From positions 1-42,111 of the forward strand of contig JBFMEF010000054.1 of NCBI GenBank assembly GCA_040753495.1: 42,111 bases of DNA. The letters are read 5' to 3'. A program made the position numbers and the translations under genes. The notes below the pieces were generated by a model. That model was not told where the DNA came from. It made no database searches and worked only from the letters and a program-made list of their open reading frames with translations. Below are positions 1 to 6,781 of this stretch, piece after piece. Position 1 is the first letter of the stretch. Each line of letters opens with the position of its first letter. The stretch is from Candidatus Zixiibacteriota bacterium (GTDB lineage: Bacteria; Zixibacteria; MSB-5A5; GN15; PGXB01).

Positions 1-436
1 CGCTATCTGTGTTACCTTTTTCATATCCTATCTTCTTTTCGCCCTTTTTCCTCTGGAAGGTCCGCGCTACCATTTTGCCGGACAGTATATTAACACTATT
101 TCAGGTCCCATCTTTCGCCCTCTGGTTGACCTGGCTATAAATAAAGGGGCGGTCCATGGCGGCTGCATGCCTTCATCCCATGTCGCCGTCGCTCTCATTG
201 TCCTTTATTATTCGCTCAAACATATACCGGTGGCAGGTTATCTTCTCATCCCAATAAATATATTACTTGCGGCCGGAACAGTATATGGACGGTTCCATTA
301 TGTATCCGATGTCGTTGTCGGCGCGGCTATCGCGGCGGGAGTCTTATTCGTTACCAGGCGATGGCACCACCGTTTAGTCGAAAGTTCTCCCCTTAAGACC
401 CCAATTATGAAGGAAACTGCGCCTTATGTATCCTGA
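1..436 (+). CDS. PAP2-family phosphatase, C-terminal part (5' end outside the window)
   Basis: The frame is open from base 2 to a TGA at 434-436, so the gene begins before the window. The visible part has a hydrophobic segment, then PSSH (starting at the Met codon at 167) and, about 50 residues later, GRFHYVSDVVVG. These correspond to phosphatase motifs 2 and 3 of the PAP2 superfamily, with the catalytic histidines in PSSH and in GRFHYVSD. Members are integral membrane enzymes that remove phosphate from lipid phosphates such as phosphatidate or undecaprenyl pyrophosphate; the substrate here cannot be told. The end overlaps the start of lgt by 11 bases, so the two are probably co-translated. 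The family is clear; the exact role is not. Confidence 0.85.
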   Translation, partial: AICVTFFISYLLFALFPLEGPRYHFAGQYINTISGPIFRPLVDLAINKGAVHGGCMPSSHVAVALIVLYYSLKHIPVAGYLLIPINILLAAGTVYGRFHYVSDVVVGAAIAAGVLFVTRRWHHRLVESSPLKTPIMKETAPYVS

Positions 437-1244
437 GCTTTTCAATATAGGACCGATTTCGATTCGCGGCTATGGCTTGATGCTGACCATCTCCTTTTTG
501 CTCGGCGTTTACTATGTTTATCGCGCCGCCAGGAAAAACAAAGTTCCCTTTGAACCGCTCATGACCATCGCTTATATCATGATATTCAGCGGTGTCATTG
601 GCGCCCGTCTTTTTTATGTGCTGTTTCATCTCGAAGAATTCCAGGGGAGGTGGCTTGATACCATCAATCCTTTTCAATCAGGGCAGGTTGGCATTGCCGG
701 TCTGAATCTGTATGGAGGGATTGTTCTTGCCGTGATTTGCACTTACCTCTATATCCGGGCAAAGAAGTTACCGCTGCTTCAGACACTCGATCTCTTCGCC
801 CCTACGGTCGGTATTGGCTTAATGTTTACCCGTGTCGGCTGTTTTCTGAATGGCTGCTGTTTCGGCGTTCCTACCGAATTGCCATGGGGTGTAGCCTTCC
901 CGCCGGAGTCGATTCCATACTACATTTTCGGCGATGCGCATCTCCATCCCACACAAATCTACAGCTCCCTCTATGGATTGCTGCTGTTTCTGGTTCTTCA
1001 CTGGCGGCTTCAGCACAAACGGTTCGACGGTCAGGTGCTGGCTCTATTCTTCATGATTGAAGCCGTCTTCAGATTCTTCATTGAATATGTCCGCTATTAT
1101 GAGAGCGAGATGCATTTCACAATTGACGGCATTCAACCGACCTACAATCAGCTCATAGCCCTTGCGCTCTTTTTGGCCGGATTGATTTTATATCTTAAGC
1201 TGAGTCGCCAATCCCCGGCGAAGGGGACGCCACCGCGCAAATGA
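426..1244 (+). CDS. lgt: prolipoprotein diacylglyceryl transferase Lgt
   Basis: Lgt moves a diacylglyceryl group from phosphatidylglycerol to the lipobox cysteine of prolipoproteins in the inner membrane. The 272-aa length is normal for the family. The protein is polytopic and shows GARLFYVLFH near residue 60, LNLYGGIV near 95, the signature region RVGCFLNGCCFG near 138 and HPTQIYSS near 178, as in the 'GCFLNGCC' variety of Lgt. The start ATG at 426 has a purine-rich AAGGAAA about 10 bases upstream and lies inside the end of the PAP2 gene. The stop overlaps the next ATG as ATGA. Lgt implies a lipoprotein pathway in this cell. Confidence 0.93.
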   Translation: MYPELFNIGPISIRGYGLMLTISFLLGVYYVYRAARKNKVPFEPLMTIAYIMIFSGVIGARLFYVLFHLEEFQGRWLDTINPFQSGQVGIAGLNLYGGIVLAVICTYLYIRAKKLPLLQTLDLFAPTVGIGLMFTRVGCFLNGCCFGVPTELPWGVAFPPESIPYYIFGDAHLHPTQIYSSLYGLLLFLVLHWRLQHKRFDGQVLALFFMIEAVFRFFIEYVRYYESEMHFTIDGIQPTYNQLIALALFLAGLILYLKLSRQSPAKGTPPRK

Positions 1245-2158
1245 ATCCGAAACGAAGCGGCGACCTGGCCGCTCTGACATGCGCCCTGGCTTGCGGACTT
1301 GGAAATATCCCGGCAAAAGTGGGGCTCCAGAATGTATCTCCCGAGCTGTTCAACTTCTTTCTCTTCCTTTCCGCCTCTGTTTTTTCTGCCCTGCCTCTAT
1401 TCAATGCCCGCTACCGCGCCGAAATCGCCCAGATTCGGCCCACGACTCTGGCGCTGATTTTCGCCCTTTCCCTCCTTTTCGCTGCCGCCCTGACCCTGAA
1501 TATGACCGCCTTGAAATTGCTGGAGCCGGCTACCGCATCGTTTCTTTCCCGCTTTGAAGTAATTCTCACCATCGCCCTGGCTTACTTCATCCTGAGAGAG
1601 AAACTGGGCTTCATGGAAATTCTGGGAGGCATTATTGCCCTGTCTGGAGTTTTCGTCCTCCGTTTCAAGACTAATCTGGTCATTTCACAGGGCTCCACCT
1701 TGATGATTCTCTCCGGATTCTTTTTCGCCGCTTCCGAGATAATCATTAAGAAAAATATCGCCTCGTTATCGACGGCAAGTTTCCTTTTTTATCGCAATAT
1801 CTTCCTGATTCCGATTCTTTTCGGCATCATCCTCTTCCAGAGCGAGCGGTTCTTTGTCCCTGACGGAAAGACTCTACTTCTCATCATCGCGGCTTCCTTG
1901 CTTCTGCCGGTTATCGGACGGGCTACTTACCAGATGGCTCTTAAGCGGATTGATATCTCCCGCGCCGCCCTGATTACCCAGACCACCCCGCTTTTCACCG
2001 CCCTCTTCGCTTTTCTATTGCTGCAGACTTTCCCCTCGCCGACCGAATGGCTCGGCAGTGGCTTAATCATTCTGGGCGCTACTTTTGTAAGCTTCTCCCA
2101 CTACCTGTCCCGTATCAGAGTCGGAGCGATGCTTAAGCCCTTTGTCTCTAAAATGTAA
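1241..2158 (+). CDS. DMT-superfamily (EamA) transporter
   Basis: A 305-aa, strongly hydrophobic protein with about ten predicted membrane helices in two homologous halves, as in EamA/RhaT-type exporters of the drug/metabolite superfamily. The first half holds 'LKLLEPATASFLSRFEVI' and 'LGGIIALSGVFVL'. The second repeats the pattern with 'LKRIDISRAALITQTTPLF' and 'LGSGLIILGATFV'. The substrate cannot be predicted. Its ATG overlaps the lgt stop by four bases, so it is probably translationally coupled and the last gene of the PAP2-lgt-eamA unit. It converges with nadA; I see no convincing terminator in the 51 bases between them. Confidence 0.88.
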   Translation: MNPKRSGDLAALTCALACGLGNIPAKVGLQNVSPELFNFFLFLSASVFSALPLFNARYRAEIAQIRPTTLALIFALSLLFAAALTLNMTALKLLEPATASFLSRFEVILTIALAYFILREKLGFMEILGGIIALSGVFVLRFKTNLVISQGSTLMILSGFFFAASEIIIKKNIASLSTASFLFYRNIFLIPILFGIILFQSERFFVPDGKTLLLIIAASLLLPVIGRATYQMALKRIDISRAALITQTTPLFTALFAFLLLQTFPSPTEWLGSGLIILGATFVSFSHYLSRIRVGAMLKPFVSKM

Positions 2159-2209
2159 GATATTACAATATATCAGAATACGAGAATTACTTGACGTCTT
2201 AGATGATGC

Positions 2210-3289
2210 CTAATGGACTTCCAGCATCCGTTCCAGGGCAATCAGGGCGTAGGTTTTGGTGTCGTCCGGCACCGTAATCGGCTTCATCGTCTCGAAGTTT
2301 TCAAGACAATAGGTTAAGTCGTTCACCGTGGTGCGATACATATTGGCGCATACCGGACAGGTCTGTCCGGAGAGTTCAAATATTTTCATCTCTGGATGGG
2401 CATGCGCCAGCCGATGAATCAGATTTATCTCTGTTCCTATTGCCAGAACTGAACCGGGCGGCTGAGCGTTGACATATTTCACAATAAAACTGGTTGAGCC
2501 AACGGCATCGGCATGCTTGACCACTTCATAAGGGCATTCCGGATGAACCACTACTTTAACTCCCGGATACTGCTCCCGAACCTGAAAAACATGCTCCTCC
2601 TTGAAATTGGTATGGACATGGCAATGTCCCTTCCATAATATTACCTTTGCCCTCTCGATCTGCTCTTCCGAGAGACCTCCGTTCTCTTTGGAAAAGTCCC
2701 AGACCACCATATCGGAGTCTTTAAGACCAAACTTGATTCCGGTGTTATATCCCAGATGACGGTCAGGAAAAAAGAAGAGCTTTTCCCGTCTGTCAAATCC
2801 CCACTTGTAGGCGGCATCGGCATTGGATGAGGTGCAAATAAGTCCCCCATGCCGTCCGCAGAACGCTTTCAGTCCGGCCGCAGAATTCATGTAAGAAATC
2901 GGCATTATCCTCTTGTCGCCGCCGAAATTCTCCAGCACTTCCCAGGCTTCGAAGACATCAGCCATCTCCGCCATATCAGCCATCGGACAGCCGGCAAGCG
3001 GATTGGGTAGAAAGACCCTCTGATGTTCCTTCCCCAGCACATATGCCGCTTCCGCCATAAAGTGCACGCCACAGAAAAATATCAGGTCAACGTCGGAACG
3101 GGAAGCGGCAATCCTCGAGAGCCCATACGAATCCCCCACGGCATCTCCCAGTTCCACCACTTCCAGACGCTGGTAATGATGGGTTAAAATAATCGCCCTT
3201 TGCCCCAGACGTTCTTTTGCCGCCAGCGCCCGGAGTTTCAATTCCTCGACACTGGTCTCGCGATACTCTTTGGGAAGCGCAAAATACAT
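2210..3289 (-). CDS. nadA: quinolinate synthase NadA
   Basis: NadA condenses iminoaspartate with dihydroxyacetone phosphate to quinolinate in NAD synthesis and needs a [4Fe-4S] cluster. The 359-aa protein shows THHYQ (36-40), GDSYGLS, CGVHFMAE (73-80), AGCPMADM (Cys101), GHCHVH (Cys223), HPEC and a CPVC pair (Cys311/Cys314). Cys101, Cys223 and one of Cys311/314 match the three cluster ligands of the Bacillus-type enzyme, including its nearby CxxC. The start ATG at 3289 is preceded by a weak AAAGAGAAA. No nadB or nadC is in view. The 160 bases upstream hold a TATAAT-like box but no good -35, so it may read from its own weak promoter or from the peroxiredoxin unit. Confidence 0.95.
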   Translation of the reverse strand: MYFALPKEYRETSVEELKLRALAAKERLGQRAIILTHHYQRLEVVELGDAVGDSYGLSRIAASRSDVDLIFFCGVHFMAEAAYVLGKEHQRVFLPNPLAGCPMADMAEMADVFEAWEVLENFGGDKRIMPISYMNSAAGLKAFCGRHGGLICTSSNADAAYKWGFDRREKLFFFPDRHLGYNTGIKFGLKDSDMVVWDFSKENGGLSEEQIERAKVILWKGHCHVHTNFKEEHVFQVREQYPGVKVVVHPECPYEVVKHADAVGSTSFIVKYVNAQPPGSVLAIGTEINLIHRLAHAHPEMKIFELSGQTCPVCANMYRTTVNDLTYCLENFETMKPITVPDDTKTYALIALERMLEVH

Positions 3290-3449
3290 ACTTATTTCTC
3301 TTTACCTCAATCTGTAAACATTATACGCTTCAGAGAGGTTCCATATAATACGATTGTGCCCCTCCAGATGCAAACCTTCAGCCCGAAATTCCTTGTATTC
3401 ATACTCAGGAAAGAGAACCGGGGAGTGAGCTTATAGCGACCGTCGGCAG

Positions 3450-3935
3450 CTATCTCCCCTGAATTTTTGCCAGCTGCGCCATGGTCCTGGAATTGTCCGG
3501 AATATTGGCCAGCCCAACGACATCGATATCGCGAATGATTCCTTCCCTATCGACAATGATTATGACTCGTTCGCTGTATCCCGACTTCGTCATGACCCCG
3601 TACTTGCGGCAGACTTCTCCATAAGGCCACTGGTCGGAAAGTAATGGATAGGTTATCCCCCCCAGGCTTTTCTGCCAGGCTTGATGACATGGTATAGAAT
3701 CAACCGATATACCCAGCACCTGGGTATTGTACCGCTCAAACTCGGGCAAGTCCCGCTCGTATGACGGTATCTGGTTAGTTCAGACCGGCGTCCAGTCCAG
3801 AGGGTAAAACGCCAATAAGACGTTTTTCTTGCCTCTGAAACTCGAAAGTCGAACGCGTCCACCCAGGTGGGACGGCAAAGTGAAGTCGGGCGCTTTCTGT
3901 CCCACCTTCACTTTTTTTCGGTATAAGCCAAACAC
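3450..3935 (-). CDS. peroxiredoxin with in-frame UGA at the peroxidatic position (probable selenoprotein)
   Basis: Two open stretches in the same frame are separated only by TGA at 3780-3782. Read through, they give one complete peroxiredoxin of about 161 aa: [13 protein letters not shown], then [16 protein letters not shown], then [18 protein letters not shown] and [12 protein letters not shown]. In AhpC/Bcp-type peroxiredoxins the active-site motif is PxxxTxxC; here the UGA falls exactly on that Cys (residue 52 from the GTG at 3935). Cys83 and Cys109 remain as possible resolving cysteines. Start choice is uncertain: GTG at 3935 has GAGGGA ten bases upstream; TTG at 3953 or GTG at 3911 are alternatives. 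It follows the rubredoxin and rubrerythrin genes, which fits peroxide reduction. The alternative is a TGY-to-TGA disruption or sequencing error. Confidence 0.85.
3731..3768 (-). promoter_or_regulatory. possible SECIS-like hairpin after the UGA
   Basis: In the mRNA, eleven bases after the UGA, ACCG can pair with CGGU, enclosing a second stem CGGG/CCCG with apical loop ACUUG. The loop begins 28 bases after the UGA, inside the distance range usual for bacterial SECIS elements. The internal loop is large, and the apical loop lacks the early G often seen, so this is suggestive only. A competing GGUCUG/CAGA(U)ACC hairpin spans the UGA itself. Confidence 0.35.
3780..3782 (-). other. in-frame UGA, candidate selenocysteine codon
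   Basis: TGA on the minus strand replaces the peroxidatic cysteine codon of the peroxiredoxin. Both flanks keep full family similarity in one frame (3780 minus 3450 is divisible by three). Other genes in the window, such as lgt and the PAP2 gene, end in TGA, so UGA is not reassigned in general. Confidence 0.75.
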
Positions 3936-3942
3936 TGGAAAA

Positions 3943-4053
3943 TTATCCCTCAAATTTTGAGAATTTATCGGATGGAGCACCGCAAACCGGGCAATTCTCC
4001 GGCGGGGTCTCCCCGCTATGGACATATCCGCAAACTTCGCAAACCCATTCCAT
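3943..4053 (-). CDS. 36-aa stand-alone rubredoxin-like protein
   Basis: A short ORF reads [14 protein letters not shown], then [15 protein letters not shown] and ends at TAA. The two CxxC knuckles (Cys5/Cys8 and Cys21/Cys24) are the four iron ligands of a rubredoxin fold, and the length and sequence match the C-terminal rubredoxin domain of rubrerythrins rather than a full 50-55 aa rubredoxin. A strong GGGGGA ribosome site lies seven bases before the ATG. It sits 13 bases after the ferritin-like rubrerythrin gene, in a different frame, and just before the peroxiredoxin. The likely job is electron transfer to one or both peroxidases; this is inferred from context. Confidence 0.85.
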   Translation of the reverse strand: MEWVCEVCGYVHSGETPPENCPVCGAPSDKFSKFEG

Positions 4054-4066
4054 AACATCATCCCCC

Positions 4067-4570
4067 TTAATCTTCCATGGGAGCGCTGTCTTCTGTCGAA
4101 AACCAGTAGTAGTTTCCCGACATCGCTTCCCGTTCTGCCATCAAGAGCTCGTAGTGACTGTGCTCTTCGTCCTCCAGTTGCTCCATAATCTGCCTAAAAT
4201 CTTTGTCGTCAACTAAGTGCTTTCCTTCTTTGTAGAACTTGGTCGCCGCCAGTTCGGCATCAATGGCAAGATTAATATAGTCAATTTCGGAACGAAGTCT
4301 CTTTAGCCGTCCCTTTTCAAATACTTGCGCCAAAGCGTTTATACCCTTTGGCGGGAGTTCCCCGATTTCGCCGCCGACAAACTTCTTATAAAGATTCACC
4401 AGCACCGCTTTATGCCGTTTTTCATCGTTGCGAAGATTCTCCAGACGTCTCTTTGCCTCCGGATTGGTCGCCTTTTCCGCCAAGAGATTGTAAAAGGTAT
4501 AACCGTCTTCCTCCCCTTTGATAGCGCTTTTGAGTATCCCGGCTTTGTCCTTATATTGCTCGCTCTGCAT
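4067..4570 (-). CDS. rubrerythrin-type ferritin-like diiron protein (no fused rubredoxin)
   Basis: A 167-aa, mostly helical protein with the diiron pattern of the rubrerythrin/ferritin-like group: Glu20 in [10 protein letters not shown], Glu50-xx-His53 in NDEKRH, Glu106 in [10 protein letters not shown] and Glu136-xx-His139 in DEEHSHYE. Rubrerythrins reduce hydrogen peroxide in anaerobes and microaerophiles. The usual C-terminal rubredoxin domain is absent; instead a separate 36-aa rubredoxin gene follows at once. AGGAGT lies upstream of the ATG. The family is firm, the peroxidase role likely, the split design noteworthy. Confidence 0.9.
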   Translation of the reverse strand: MQSEQYKDKAGILKSAIKGEEDGYTFYNLLAEKATNPEAKRRLENLRNDEKRHKAVLVNLYKKFVGGEIGELPPKGINALAQVFEKGRLKRLRSEIDYINLAIDAELAATKFYKEGKHLVDDKDFRQIMEQLEDEEHSHYELLMAEREAMSGNYYWFSTEDSAPMED

Positions 4571-4635
4571 CAGTCCACTCCTGAATGTATGTTTCGATTC
4601 TGTCTCAATATATCAAATCGCCCCCTCAAAATCCC

Positions 4636-4803
4636 TTACTTTTTCCCCTTTTTGGCGAGATTTTCCAGTTCTTTACGGAGCTTTTGAAGCCGATTCATAT
4701 TCCGTTTCTGAGTGGCGCGGTCGAAAAGCCCCCCAAAGTGGTCTTTATCCAACTTTTTTTCAAGTTCCGCGATCTCTTTTTCCAGCTTGGTCTTCTTATC
4801 CAT
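4636..4803 (-). CDS. 55-aa charged coiled-coil small protein
   Basis: An ORF of 55 codons starts at ATG 4803 with a textbook AAGGAG seven bases before it. The product begins MDKKTKLEKEIAELEKKLDKD and ends KLRKELENLAKKGKK. Leucines and isoleucines spaced as heptads (Leu7, Ile11, Leu14, Leu18 and Leu39, Leu42, Leu46, Leu49) on either side of a HFGGLFDR turn suggest two helices that pack as a hairpin coiled coil. Lys and Glu make up close to half the protein. It lies 11 bases after gltX and before the rubrerythrin gene. I do not recognise the family and give no function. Confidence 0.75.
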   Translation of the reverse strand: MDKKTKLEKEIAELEKKLDKDHFGGLFDRATQKRNMNRLQKLRKELENLAKKGKK

Positions 4804-4814
4804 AATTGAACTCC

Positions 4815-6248
4815 TTACTTCGCAATTGTATCTATGAATCTTTGAAGTCTCCTCATTACCTCCAGCTTGCCCAGCAGTTCCAACATATCATAAAGCCCTG
4901 GTCCTACTGTCATCCCCGAAACAGCCAGCCGGGTAGGATGAATCAAGTCCCCTTTTTTTATCGCTAATTCCGCGGCAACTTCGCCGAGAGCTTCTTCCAG
5001 TTTTTCCTTTCGGAAGTCGGTTACGGCTTCAAGGCGGTCTTTAAGCTTTTTCAATGCCACCGCGGTCTTCTCATTCCTCTGCTTCTCCAGCGCCTCCGGT
5101 TCAAATTTGAACTCATCATGGAAGAAATATTCACTGAGCGATACAAAATCAGTCATTCGGCGGCACCGCTCCTTGAGCAAACCGATAATCTTCAAGAAAT
5201 ACTCCCACCTTGTTTCCAGCCAGTACTTGGAGGTATGCCCGGCTTGGACAATCAGCGGCGCGGCCATCTCCGCCAGCTTGTAATCCGGATACAACTTTAT
5301 ATATTCCTTGTTGAGCGCCAGCAATTTTTCTTCATTGAAAATCGGGTTAGCGGCATTGACATTTTCCAGAGTGAAAATCTGAATCAGTTCCTCTTTTCTT
5401 ACCAGCTCACGGTTATCCTTTGGCGACCAACCGAGAAGGCAGAGGAAATTAAACAGCGCTTCGGGCAAAATCCCTTCTTTGCCGTACTCCGCGACATCTT
5501 TATCCCCCAGACGCTTCGAGACTTTTTTCCGGTCCGGGCGAAGGATTAACGGCAGATGTCCAAATTGCGGGGGAGTCAGCCCCAATCCGCGATAGATATG
5601 AATCTGCTTGAAGGTGTTGCTGATATGGTCATTCCCTCTGATTACGTGCGTTATCCCCATCTCGAAATCATCCACTACCACCGCCATATTGTAAACCGCC
5701 CGCCCGTCTCCGCGGCTGATTACCAAATCCTCAATCTCTTCGTTTTGGCGAGTGATCTTGCCGAGCACCAAGTCATTATAACTTGTCACCCCTTCGGGAA
5801 TTTGAAGGCGAATAGCAAACGGTGTATTTTTCTCCAGCAACGCCTTGATTTCGGCGTCAGAGCGTCTCAGGCACTTTCGGTCATATTTGGGCGGTCGTTT
5901 TTCTGCCATCGCTTTATTGCGCTCCGCTTCCAGTTCTTCCGGCGTGCAGAAACAGCGATAGGCATGCCCCGACTCCAGTAGTTTATTCACATATATCTTA
6001 TATTGGTCCAGTCGCTGTGACTGATATATCGGCTCTTCATCCCAGTCAAGCCCGAGCCACTTAAGGGCATCCATAATCGGTCCAATCAGGTCGGCGTCAG
6101 AACGAGCGGTATCTGTATCTTCGATTCGAACCAGGAACTTTCCGCCATGATGACGCGCAAAAAGCCAGTTGAAAATTGCCGTCCGCGCTGTGCCGACATG
6201 CAGATATCCTGACGGCGATGGCGCAATTCTTACTCGTACTTCAGTCAC
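4815..6248 (-). CDS. gltX: glutamyl-tRNA synthetase
   Basis: A class I aminoacyl-tRNA synthetase that charges tRNA-Glu; 477 aa is normal. The HIGH motif is HVGT at 17-20 after PSPSGYL, and the KMSKS motif is VSKR at 243-246. RIEDTDTARS (41-50) and VIRGNDHISN (202-211) are family landmarks. CFC (99-101) and Cys126 fit the zinc site of many bacterial GluRS. The start is GTG at 6248. Whether it also charges tRNA-Gln cannot be read from the sequence. It lies 22 bases after the DUF3566-like gene and 11 bases before the coiled-coil gene, so it is part of the long minus-strand series. Confidence 0.97.
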   Translation of the reverse strand: MTEVRVRIAPSPSGYLHVGTARTAIFNWLFARHHGGKFLVRIEDTDTARSDADLIGPIMDALKWLGLDWDEEPIYQSQRLDQYKIYVNKLLESGHAYRCFCTPEELEAERNKAMAEKRPPKYDRKCLRRSDAEIKALLEKNTPFAIRLQIPEGVTSYNDLVLGKITRQNEEIEDLVISRGDGRAVYNMAVVVDDFEMGITHVIRGNDHISNTFKQIHIYRGLGLTPPQFGHLPLILRPDRKKVSKRLGDKDVAEYGKEGILPEALFNFLCLLGWSPKDNRELVRKEELIQIFTLENVNAANPIFNEEKLLALNKEYIKLYPDYKLAEMAAPLIVQAGHTSKYWLETRWEYFLKIIGLLKERCRRMTDFVSLSEYFFHDEFKFEPEALEKQRNEKTAVALKKLKDRLEAVTDFRKEKLEEALGEVAAELAIKKGDLIHPTRLAVSGMTVGPGLYDMLELLGKLEVMRRLQRFIDTIAK

Positions 6249-6270
6249 AGAAAATCCGGCCCATCAAACT

Positions 6271-6750
6271 TTAACTCTGTCTCCGCGGTTCATTATCGTC
6301 CGGCGGTGGTGTTATATCAGGCGGCAGCGGCTCTACCGGCGGCGGTGGCGGCGGCGGGGTCGGATGGTACAGATGAGACTGCACATATGCCTGCGGCGGC
6401 GCTGCCGTCGGCACCATCACCGGCATCTGACTTAATTCGACCTCAATTCCTCCTATAAGTTTCGCCGTCAGATTGTAAACAAAAGCAATTATCAGCATGA
6501 AAATCGTGCCGAAAAACGCCCCGCCGAATCCGAGCATAATCGGATACATTGCCAGAAGAATCCCCAGCGGCGGCATTTCCTCCATCGGAAGCGGCATTCC
6601 CCCCAGCTCCCCTACATTGGCAATTAGCGACAACATCAAACCAATGAACAGCGCGAAAATAATCCCTATCGCAAAACCGGCGATGAGATGCACCACAAAG
6701 GAGATTTTAATCAATGACCAGTAGCCGATATGTTTCAACTCGAATTTCAT
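6271..6750 (-). CDS. DUF3566-like membrane protein with proline-rich tail
   Basis: A 159-aa protein with two hydrophobic segments, at about 13-47 and 62-97, the second followed by YNLTAKLIGGIEVEL. The layout 'KISF ... PI ... YN..A...GGIE' resembles DUF3566-type transmembrane proteins. After residue 110 the chain turns proline-rich, with seven consecutive prolines near 133-139, so translation may need EF-P. A strong AGGAGG lies before the ATG at 6750. It sits between the acyl-CoA synthetase and gltX. The function is unknown; family assignment is from pattern only. Confidence 0.75.
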   Translation of the reverse strand: MKFELKHIGYWSLIKISFVVHLIAGFAIGIIFALFIGLMLSLIANVGELGGMPLPMEEMPPLGILLAMYPIMLGFGGAFFGTIFMLIIAFVYNLTAKLIGGIEVELSQMPVMVPTAAPPQAYVQSHLYHPTPPPPPPPVEPLPPDITPPPDDNEPRRQS

Positions 6751-6781
6751 GGCCGCCTCCTGTCAACTCTCTATCCTTAGT

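Noticed and set aside
3450-3749. Peroxiredoxin fragments as two separate genes or a pseudogene
   Set aside because: Both halves are undamaged and in one frame, and the interruption is a single UGA at the catalytic Cys. I kept pseudogene or sequencing error as the alternative, not the main call.
3780-4061. Open frame beginning [13 protein letters not shown] and ending at the UGA
   Set aside because: Its first part is the rubredoxin gene read in another frame. Only the portion after about 3935 is the true peroxiredoxin N-terminus, and the UGA is judged to be inside the gene, not its end.
3450-4061. Genome-wide reassignment of UGA (for example to Trp or Gly)
   Set aside because: Several clearly complete genes here, including lgt, the PAP2 gene, the VCBS gene and nuoM, stop at TGA.
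5118-5981. Open frames on the plus strand across gltX
   Set aside because: These are antisense shadows of gltX; the minus strand encodes an intact GluRS.
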